This document shows positions 1-4,823 of a stretch of 5,228 nt of DNA, piece by piece. The DNA lies in the NCBI GenBank assembly GCA_002409455.1, contig DHNI01000142.1:8691-13918 (forward strand). Reading direction: 5' to 3'. The DNA is from Firmicutes bacterium UBA5420. Lineage in GTDB: Bacteria; Bacillota; Limnochordia; Darwinibacteriales; Darwinibacteriaceae. Every line of letters starts with the position of its first letter. Positions within the stretch are counted from its first letter, which is position 1. The translations under genes and the position numbers were made by a program. A model generated the notes under the pieces. It searched no databases. It was not told the DNA's origin and worked only from the letters and a program-made list of their open reading frames with translations.

Positions 1-353
1 CAAATGCCACCGATAATTACAGGTATAATAGCAAATAGGGCAAGCTCAATCGTTGCGGCGAAACGATTGCTGATCGCTTCGGTCACCCGCATATTAGCGG
101 ATACCGAGTAACCTAAATCTCCCTTAAGCAAATTCTTCACCCAACTAATGTAGCGAATGTGAGCAGGTTGATCCAGCCCATATTTGCGAACCAAATCATC
201 GAGACTCTGGTTCTTCAACTCCTCTGGACTTTTGATATAGGTACTGACAAGTTGATAAGGGGTTAAGAATGACATGGCCACAAAGATGAGGAGGGTAACC
301 CCAACCAACACTATTGGTAAAAATAGCAACCGCCTGGCGATGTAGATTAGCAT
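1..353 (-). CDS. dppB: DppB/OppB-type ABC transporter permease, N-terminal part (cut by left window edge)
   Basis: Inner-membrane permease subunit of a peptide/nickel-type importer, forming half of the translocation channel. The 117 complete codons seen start at ATG 353, with AAGGAG at 363-368 nine nt upstream. The protein opens with a short basic segment (IARR, residues 5-8) and a first membrane helix at about 9-30. An extracytoplasmic segment follows, with the family pattern KYGLDQP at 57-63 and then W71, GDLGYS at 78-83 and RVTEAISNRF at 89-98. A second hydrophobic helix starts at about 101 and continues past the edge. TM1 followed by a sizeable external segment ending in G-D-L-G-Y is the B-type rather than the C-type permease layout. 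The loop with LTPYQL (30-35) replaces the usual LPGDP and suggests a particular DppB subgroup. The EAA loop that contacts the ATPase lies outside the window. It is the last gene of the operon visible here, 86 nt after the binding-protein gene. Substrate unknown. Confidence 0.9.
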   Translation of the reverse strand, partial: MLIYIARRLLFLPIVLVGVTLLIFVAMSFLTPYQLVSTYIKSPEELKNQSLDDLVRKYGLDQPAHIRYISWVKNLLKGDLGYSVSANMRVTEAISNRFAATIELALFAIIPVIIGGI

Positions 354-385
354 TTTTCTCTACTCCTTAGCTGGCAAATGAACGG

Positions 386-415
386 GAGTAGGACTGCCCG
401 TAGGCAATCCTACTC
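386..415 (-). other. Intergenic stem-loop with UACG tetraloop between binding-protein and permease genes
   Basis: An inverted repeat pairs GAGTAGGA with TCCTACTC, and an inner TGCC with GGCA. Read on the minus strand, where the operon is transcribed, the one imperfect position becomes a U.G wobble. The RNA therefore folds as a continuous 13-bp stem closed by C(UACG)G, a member of the unusually stable UNCG tetraloop class. On the plus strand the same position is a C.A mismatch and the loop is CGUA, so the structure is built for the minus-strand transcript. It lies 24 nt after the binding-protein stop codon and 17 nt before the permease Shine-Dalgarno site. No U-run follows, so it is not a classical intrinsic terminator. 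A 3'-end stabiliser, processing site or partial attenuator is likely. The hairpin is seen in the sequence; its role is inferred. Confidence 0.8.
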
Positions 416-439
416 GCCTGATAGATTTAACGGTACAAG

Positions 440-2269
440 CTATTTTTGTTCTTTGTAGATTGTATGGAAATCAAAATTGGCGCTGTAGGCTGGGCTGTAC
501 ATGAATCCTTGAACCCAATCTCGCATGATCCGATGGGTTGTTGCTTCCATAAACGGCATGCCAACGGCTAGATCAACGTAGCGTTTCTGCAATTCAAAGT
601 AAATTGCTTCACGTTCCTCCGGATCCGTGGCCTTAATACCTGCCTCTACAAGCTCGTCAAACTCAACCTTGGCCAAATCAATCAAGCCCTGTCCACAATA
701 ACCTGCAAATGTTCCTGTAGAATGCATGAATGGGACGGCAAAGTTATGCGTGTCTGGGAAATCCATGAGCCATCCCATAACAAAGACAGGCAGCGATGCC
801 GAACGGAGTTTATCGAGCACAGTCGCCCACTCTAGACCGATAACATTAACCTTGAACTTGGGATTGATGCTTTCTACGTTAAACTCGAGAATCTCCAAAG
901 CAGTCTTACGTGTGTTGTTACCTGTATTGTAGACAATACCTACTTCAAATCCCTTTTCCCACACTTCGCCGCCTAGAGCCTTTCTAAAGTACTCTTCAGC
1001 TTTCACCAAGTCATGAGTGTAGTATTCTTGTTCTGTATTTACATACGGTAGACTCTGTGGAATAGGCCCCAGGGGAGTAACGCCTGCCCCGTAGGCAACT
1101 TCTGTGAGGAAAGCCTCGTAATCGAAGGAATAGTTAAAGGCCTTCCGAACATTTACATCAGCAAAAAAGTCACTTGGGATACCATTGCCGTCAAGTTTAC
1201 CGCTTCCAACTAAGTCTTCGTTACCCTCAACTGGAATGGTAAAGCTGTAGAACAGCACAGTATTGGTTACCTGTGGCAAACCTTCCACAACTGTCACGTC
1301 AGGCAAAGAGCGAACTTGAGGCAAGTCTTCTTGGCCAACATAGATAGCATCAGCATCACCGGCGCGCAGCATCAACTGGCGCGTGGCTAGCTCTGGAATG
1401 TTCTTAATCACAGCATTCTTGATTTTTGCCGGTCCCTTCCAATAATCATCAAAGCGGCTAAACAGGATCTGAGCACCACTCTTATCCCAGGTATCGAGTC
1501 TGAAAGGACCGGTACCATTGGCTTTGTCATAGAGGGTCATGTCCTCGAGAGCCTGGTCATACCACTTTGCCCAGGTATCGGGATTAGCATCCCAAGCACC
1601 GTTAGCAATCATCCAGTCTTTGTTGACAACAGACGACCAAGAACCACCCTTGGTAAGGATATTGATAAATGGTGGATAGGGATCAACCAAATGGAAGACA
1701 ATATCATTACCGTCAACTTCAATGGTGGCTGCCACTAAATCATGGGCCTTACGCAATACGGCAGGGTCAACGTCTGTGATTTCAACAAAATCCCCTGAGC
1801 CACCAGCCATTTCAATTACATTACGCATAGTCTGAACACCTAGAAGGGGTTCAAAGAACATCCACATAGGTCCGCCGGCAGGATCCGCCAGCATGGCCCG
1901 GACAAAGCTGTACCTAACGTCTTCTGGAGTAAGTGTAGCTCCACTATGGAACTGAACTCCTTCACGAATAGGAACTCGAATTGTACGCCCATCTTCGGAC
2001 ATTAATCCGTTTGCTACAGTGGGCACCTGTGTGGCCAATGAAGGCCCAAGGTTATCCAGTTCTCCATTAATGTACTCAAACAGATTGTCATAAACATGGT
2101 GAATCACCTCGCCACTAGCGGTGTCATAACAAGCCGCCGGATCGAGCGTTTGAGGCCCTCCTGCCCCAGCTACATAGACAAATGTTTCGGGATCAAATGG
2201 AGCTGCGAAAACAGAAACTGACAGACAAAGAACCAACAGTACGACTAGACTAAGCAACTTTGTTTTCAA
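440..2269 (-). CDS. ABC transporter family-5 solute-binding protein (peptide/nickel/opine type), secreted
   Basis: Extracytoplasmic receptor that captures the ligand and hands it to the DppB/C-type channel. I start it at TTG 2269, giving 609 aa, because GGGAGG lies seven nt upstream and a classic signal peptide begins there: KTK at residues 2-4, a hydrophobic core at 5-21, and a probable signal peptidase I site near VFA-AP (about 22/23). The ATG at 2341 would place 24 hydrophilic residues before this and has no comparable ribosome site. C15 is not a convincing lipobox cysteine because L14 precedes it. Family-5 (SBP_bac_5) hallmarks are TLDPA at 41-45, the IREGVQFHSGATLTPEDVRYSF stretch at about 101-122, a GTGPFRL stretch with YWKG soon after in the middle, VRKAFNYSFD further on, and WLMDFPDTHNF near the C-terminal third. 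At 609 aa it is longer than DppA/OppA (about 535). The mature protein has only two cysteines, C47 and C525. It is third in the operon, after both ATPases. Ligand identity cannot be read from the sequence. Confidence 0.93.
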   Translation of the reverse strand: MKTKLLSLVVLLVLCLSVSVFAAPFDPETFVYVAGAGGPQTLDPAACYDTASGEVIHHVYDNLFEYINGELDNLGPSLATQVPTVANGLMSEDGRTIRVPIREGVQFHSGATLTPEDVRYSFVRAMLADPAGGPMWMFFEPLLGVQTMRNVIEMAGGSGDFVEITDVDPAVLRKAHDLVAATIEVDGNDIVFHLVDPYPPFINILTKGGSWSSVVNKDWMIANGAWDANPDTWAKWYDQALEDMTLYDKANGTGPFRLDTWDKSGAQILFSRFDDYWKGPAKIKNAVIKNIPELATRQLMLRAGDADAIYVGQEDLPQVRSLPDVTVVEGLPQVTNTVLFYSFTIPVEGNEDLVGSGKLDGNGIPSDFFADVNVRKAFNYSFDYEAFLTEVAYGAGVTPLGPIPQSLPYVNTEQEYYTHDLVKAEEYFRKALGGEVWEKGFEVGIVYNTGNNTRKTALEILEFNVESINPKFKVNVIGLEWATVLDKLRSASLPVFVMGWLMDFPDTHNFAVPFMHSTGTFAGYCGQGLIDLAKVEFDELVEAGIKATDPEEREAIYFELQKRYVDLAVGMPFMEATTHRIMRDWVQGFMYSPAYSANFDFHTIYKEQK

Positions 2270-2276
2270 TGCTTTT

Positions 2277-2282
2277 CCTCCC
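2277..2282 (-). promoter_or_regulatory. Ribosome binding site that fixes the TTG start of the binding protein
   Basis: GGGAGG, within AAAGGGAGGAAAAGC, lies seven nt upstream of TTG 2269. It is the only good Shine-Dalgarno site near the 5' end of this reading frame. It places initiation directly before the signal peptide and argues against the upstream ATG at 2341. Confidence 0.85.
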
Positions 2283-2350
2283 TTTCGTTTTTTGACAGCC
2301 TGATGGCTATAACTTAAACTCAACCGTATCAGCGTATCCAAAGGTTCTGC

Positions 2351-3379
2351 TTAAGCAGTCTCTCTGGTGGAAACACCGGTTAAGTCTAGGTCCTGAGCGT
2401 AATGGCAAGCCACTAAATGTCCGGTGCTGTCCACATCTACAAGCTCCGGAATTTCTTGACGGCAACGTTCCTTGGCGTAACGGCAACGGGGATGGAAATG
2501 ACATCCTGGAGGTGGGTTGGCCGGACTAGGAACATCTCCCCGCAAGATGATCTGCTCCCCCACGATATCTGGGTCTGGGTCGGGAATCGCAGAGAGCAAT
2601 GCCTCGGTATAGGGGTGCTGGGGGGTCGTAAATAGATGATCGACATCCCCCATTTCTACGATTCGTCCTAGATACATCACCGCCACCCGATCACTGATAT
2701 GCTGAACCACCGACAAGTCATGGGCAACGAAGAGATAGGTTAACCCGAATTCCTTCTGTAAATCATCAAGCAAGTTGAGAACCTGCGCTTGTACCGATAC
2801 ATCCAAGGCGGACACCGGCTCGTCGCAAACAACAAGAGAAGGGTTCAGTGACAATGCCCGGGCGATACCAATCCGCTGCCTCTGACCCCCGCTAAACTCA
2901 TGGGGAAAACGATTCATAAGATGGGAGCCTAAGCCCACTGCATCAAGCAATGCTTCAACCTGGTCATAGCGCTGGCGTCGGTTTTTCATACCATGGGCCT
3001 GCAAAGGTTCAGCAACGATGTCCCGAATTCGCATCCGAGGATCCAGTGATGAGTAGGGATCCTGAAACACGATTTGCATCTTATCACGCAAGCCTCTAAT
3101 GGTTCTGGAGTTAACGTCTAGCCATTCCCCGTTAACATTCAACTGTATTTGGCCAGCGGTGGGCTGAATCAAGTGCATAATACTAAGCCCCATGGTGGTC
3201 TTACCGCACCCACTCTCACCTACTACACCCAATGTCTCACCTTTAAGAACCTGAAAACTTACGCCTTCAACAGCCTTCACATAACCGGCCGTCTTACGGA
3301 ATAACCCCTTTGTAATGGGAAAATACTTTCGTAAACCTTGCACGTCTAGCAGAATATCATCCGTATGTGGAGTCATCAT
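2351..3379 (-). CDS. dppF: DppF/OppF-type ABC transporter ATP-binding protein
   Basis: One of two cytoplasmic ATPases that power the importer, acting as a heterodimer with the DppD-type protein. Numbering is from GTG 3382 (subtract one for the ATG 3379 start chosen here, 342 aa). Walker A GESGCGKTT is at 55-63, the Q-loop QDPYSSLDP at 107-115, the ABC signature FSGGQRQRIGIARAL at 163-177, Walker B LVVCDEP at 183-189 with catalytic E188, the D-loop SALD at 191-194 and the H-loop histidine at H221. The C-terminal oligopeptide-transporter domain has HPYTEALLSAIP at 256-267 and four cysteines, C294, C300, C307 and C326, in the C-x5-C-x6-C-x18-C pattern. In related OppD/DppD proteins this set binds a [4Fe-4S] cluster. 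All motifs are intact. The preferred ATG overlaps the upstream TGA (TGATG) and has AAAGGGA nine nt upstream (3389-3395). GTG 3382 and ATG 3376 are alternatives. The DppF assignment over DppD rests on the QDPYSSLDPR and SGGQRQRIGIARAL forms. Confidence 0.95.
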   Translation of the reverse strand: MMTPHTDDILLDVQGLRKYFPITKGLFRKTAGYVKAVEGVSFQVLKGETLGVVGESGCGKTTMGLSIMHLIQPTAGQIQLNVNGEWLDVNSRTIRGLRDKMQIVFQDPYSSLDPRMRIRDIVAEPLQAHGMKNRRQRYDQVEALLDAVGLGSHLMNRFPHEFSGGQRQRIGIARALSLNPSLVVCDEPVSALDVSVQAQVLNLLDDLQKEFGLTYLFVAHDLSVVQHISDRVAVMYLGRIVEMGDVDHLFTTPQHPYTEALLSAIPDPDPDIVGEQIILRGDVPSPANPPPGCHFHPRCRYAKERCRQEIPELVDVDSTGHLVACHYAQDLDLTGVSTRETA

Positions 3380-4458
3380 CACAGAGCATCCCTTTCCGTC
3401 ATAGTTTCTGCCACAAACCGCCAGCAGCGGACTGAATGGTTTTCCTCTAGATCAATCACTGGTGGATCTTGAAGACATTCTTTCACAGCCATAGGACAAC
3501 GCTCTCTAAAACTACAACCTTCTGGAATGTTTCGTGGATCTGGTACGACGCCTTTGATAGGTACTAACCTTCCCTTGCGCCCACCGAGCTTAGGAATGGA
3601 ATTTAACAACCCCACAGTATAAGGATGCGCAGGATTGTGAAAAAGCGTACGAACTTTGGCTTGCTCCACAATCTTACCCATGTACATCACCGCTACCTCA
3701 TCACACATGCGACTAACCACACCAAGGTTATGGGTGATCATCATGATCGACATCTTGTATTCCTCTTGAAGTCGCCGCATCAAATCGAGAATTTGCGCTT
3801 GAATTGTCACGTCAAGGGCTGTAGTAGGTTCATCGGCTATTAAAAGGGTCGGATTGCAGGATAATGCCATAGCAATCATGGCGCGTTGGCGCATGCCGCC
3901 ACTCATCTGGTAAGGAAACTCCCGCACGCGCTGTGCTGGGCTAGGAATGCCCACTCGAGCGAGCATGTCTTCCGCCATTTTCCAAGCCTGCTTTTCTGTC
4001 ACCTTTTGATGAAGTGTAATGGCCTCCACAATCTGATACCCCACTGTATATACAGGGTTTAACGAGGTCATAGGTTCTTGAAAGATCATAGCAATTTCAT
4101 TGCCCCGTATCCGTCGCATCAAAGAACCTGTAGGGTCTTGCTGGGCTAGATCAACAACACCTCGCTTATCATGGCGAAAAAAAACATGGCCAGAGTGAAT
4201 CTGCCCATGCGGTTTAGGAAGTAATTGCATGACGGACATAGCGGTGATGCTTTTTCCGCATCCGCTTTCGCCGACAACGCCAAAAACCGTTTCCTTTTTG
4301 ATATCAAAAGAAACACCATTGACGGCCTTGACCAGACCTTCGTCGGTGGAAAAATAGGTGTGCAAATCCCTTACGCCTAAAAGTACATCCTGATCCAAAA
4401 CCTTGTTGCCCAGATCAGGATTGCCAGCTTGTGCCTTGGCGAGCCCGTGATTGCTCAT
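3379..4458 (-). CDS. dppD: DppD/OppD-type ABC transporter ATP-binding protein
   Basis: First gene of the operon and partner of the DppF-type ATPase. I start it at ATG 4458 (359 aa), with a strong GGAGGT site seven nt upstream. The frame stays open to GTG 4563, but that codon lies almost at the predicted transcript start, and the extra 35 residues resemble no ABC domain. Walker A GESGCGKSI is at 63-71, the Q-loop QEPMTSLNP at 127-135, the signature MSGGMRQRAMIAMAL at 185-199, Walker B LLIADEP at 205-211 with catalytic E210, the D-loop TALD at 213-216 and the H-loop histidine at H243. The EPMTSLNP and SGGMRQR forms are typical of the D subunit, as opposed to DPYSSLDP and SGGQRQR in F. The C-terminal domain has HPYTVGLLNSIP at 278-289 and cysteines C315, C321, C328 and C345, the expected [4Fe-4S] ligand set. 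No motif is missing. About 20 residues precede the ABC domain. The stop codon overlaps the next start by one base. Confidence 0.95.
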   Translation of the reverse strand: MSNHGLAKAQAGNPDLGNKVLDQDVLLGVRDLHTYFSTDEGLVKAVNGVSFDIKKETVFGVVGESGCGKSITAMSVMQLLPKPHGQIHSGHVFFRHDKRGVVDLAQQDPTGSLMRRIRGNEIAMIFQEPMTSLNPVYTVGYQIVEAITLHQKVTEKQAWKMAEDMLARVGIPSPAQRVREFPYQMSGGMRQRAMIAMALSCNPTLLIADEPTTALDVTIQAQILDLMRRLQEEYKMSIMMITHNLGVVSRMCDEVAVMYMGKIVEQAKVRTLFHNPAHPYTVGLLNSIPKLGGRKGRLVPIKGVVPDPRNIPEGCSFRERCPMAVKECLQDPPVIDLEENHSVRCWRFVAETMTERDAL

Positions 4459-4465
4459 TATGGAG

Positions 4466-4471
4466 ACCTCC
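4466..4471 (-). promoter_or_regulatory. Ribosome binding site that fixes the dppD-type start
   Basis: GGAGGT lies seven nt upstream of ATG 4458. This near-ideal Shine-Dalgarno site decides the start against the in-frame GTG at 4563. Its first two G residues are part of AUUGG (4474-4470), which can pair with CCAAU further upstream in the leader (4531-4527). Confidence 0.85.
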
Positions 4472-4531
4472 AATGAATGACTGCTTGGCGATGAGTGGAT
4501 CCCAGGTGTGAGAACGGATTGCAGTAATTGG
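4470..4531 (-). promoter_or_regulatory. Possible leader stem that pairs with the Shine-Dalgarno region
   Basis: In the operon leader RNA, CCAAU (4531-4527) and ACUGC (4525-4521) can pair with AUUGG (4474-4470) and GCAGU (4484-4480). This gives two 5-bp helices separated by a 1x5 internal loop around a 36-nt apical region. The outer helix uses the first two G residues of the GGAGGT ribosome site, so the fold could reduce initiation. The complementarity is seen; folding in the cell is unproven and the stems are short. Confidence 0.3.
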
Positions 4532-4576
4532 CAGCCTTGGGTAATATAGTAATTTCTTCCCACTATTTACCTTTCA

Positions 4577-4605
4577 ATTATACTCCCCACCCTGTTGCTT
4601 GTCAA
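4577..4605 (-). promoter_or_regulatory. Exact-consensus sigma-A/sigma-70 promoter of the transporter operon
   Basis: On the minus strand TTGACA (4605-4600) is followed by a 17-bp spacer and TATAAT (4582-4577). Both hexamers match consensus perfectly and the spacing is optimal. The predicted transcript start is near 4570, which gives a leader of about 112 nt before ATG 4458. There is no TG extension before the -10 box. Confidence 0.9.
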
Positions 4606-4628
4606 TAATGGATTTACGATATTCGGAA

Positions 4629-4657
4629 TTGCCATGAGGGATATGTGCGTTTATTAA
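4629..4657 (+). promoter_or_regulatory. Weaker candidate upstream promoter for the plus-strand gene
   Basis: TTGCCA (4629-4634, 5/6 consensus), a 17-bp spacer and TATTAA (4652-4657, 4/6) form a plausible sigma-A promoter. Transcription would start near 4664, inside the CAATCCCA direct repeat, leaving a leader of about 160 nt. The hexamer matches are modest, so this may be chance. Confidence 0.3.
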
Positions 4658-4676
4658 CAATCCCAGATCAATCCCA
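4658..4676. repeat. CAATCCCA direct repeat at 11-bp pitch, candidate regulator site
   Basis: Two identical octamers, CAATCCCA at 4658-4665 and 4669-4676, are 11 bp apart start to start, about one helical turn. A third copy with one mismatch, CAATACCA, is at 4688-4695. The pair lies directly downstream of the candidate -10 box at 4652-4657 and between the divergent promoters. This is where a tandem operator would be expected. No known regulator motif is recognised. Confidence 0.4.
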
Positions 4677-4755
4677 AGCTATTCTCACAATACCACCAGC
4701 TACAATGGCGAAGAATGAGATTGAACACATTTCCAAAAACCGATATTTGTATGCA

Positions 4756-4784
4756 TTGACAGGCACTCCCGTGTGGCATAAAGT
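4756..4784 (+). promoter_or_regulatory. Probable sigma-A/sigma-70 promoter of the plus-strand binding-protein gene
   Basis: A perfect TTGACA -35 box (4756-4761) is followed by 17 bp and TAAAGT (4779-4784, 4/6 to TATAAT). The transcript would begin near 4791, leaving a leader of about 33 nt that carries the palindrome at 4796-4806 and the ribosome site. The nearby TACAAT (4785-4790) is a better -10 match but would need a 23-bp spacer. Confidence 0.55.
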
Positions 4785-4795
4785 TACAATAGAGG

Positions 4796-4806
4796 GTCAT
4801 AATGAC
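4796..4806. promoter_or_regulatory. Small palindrome near the predicted transcript start, candidate operator
   Basis: GTCAT-A-ATGAC is a perfect 5-1-5 inverted repeat, located about +6 to +16 from the predicted start of the plus-strand gene and just ahead of its ribosome site. Repressor operators often sit here. The odd-length symmetry resembles the layout of Fur-family boxes, but the half-sites do not match the Fur, PerR or Zur consensus, so the regulator is unknown. An 11-bp palindrome can also arise by chance. Confidence 0.35.
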
Positions 4807-4823
4807 AGAAGGGAGACATCTAG

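Larger units (their letters stand above)
4459..4823. other. Divergent intergenic region (365 bp)
   Basis: No convincing gene lies here. Reading leftwards it holds the consensus promoter (4577-4605) and a leader of about 112 nt for the transporter operon. Reading rightwards it holds two candidate promoters (4629-4657 and 4756-4784), a palindrome at 4796-4806 and the ribosome site (4809-4815) for the plus-strand binding protein. A CAATCCCA direct repeat lies at 4658-4676. Short open frames crossing the region have no ribosome site or recognisable protein character. I see no tRNA, riboswitch consensus or terminator. Confidence 0.75.

Noticed and set aside
726..932. Plus-strand open frame antisense to the family-5 binding protein
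   Set aside because: Shadow of a strongly supported gene; low-complexity S/L-rich product and no ribosome site.
2270..2350. Internal promoter or terminator between the DppF-type gene and the binding-protein gene
   Set aside because: No -35/-10 pair with acceptable spacing is visible. The small AGCC/GGCT hairpin has a short stem and is followed by an A-run, not a U-run, on the transcribed strand.
2307..2646. Several short frames on both strands over the end of the DppF-type gene
   Set aside because: They overlap the conserved C-terminal cysteine domain of the real gene and show no independent coding evidence.
4461..4472. Near-palindrome TGGAGACCTCCA over the ribosome site
   Set aside because: As RNA it gives only a 4-bp stem with a 4-nt loop, and it is explained by the Shine-Dalgarno sequence itself.
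4459..4563. 35-residue N-terminal extension of the DppD-type ATPase from GTG 4563
   Set aside because: The predicted transcript start near 4570 leaves almost no leader for that codon, and GGAGGT exactly serves ATG 4458.
4617..4748. CGATATT occurring twice in the intergenic region (4617 and 4741)
   Set aside because: Seven-base direct repeat at 124-bp distance with no further similarity; expected by chance.
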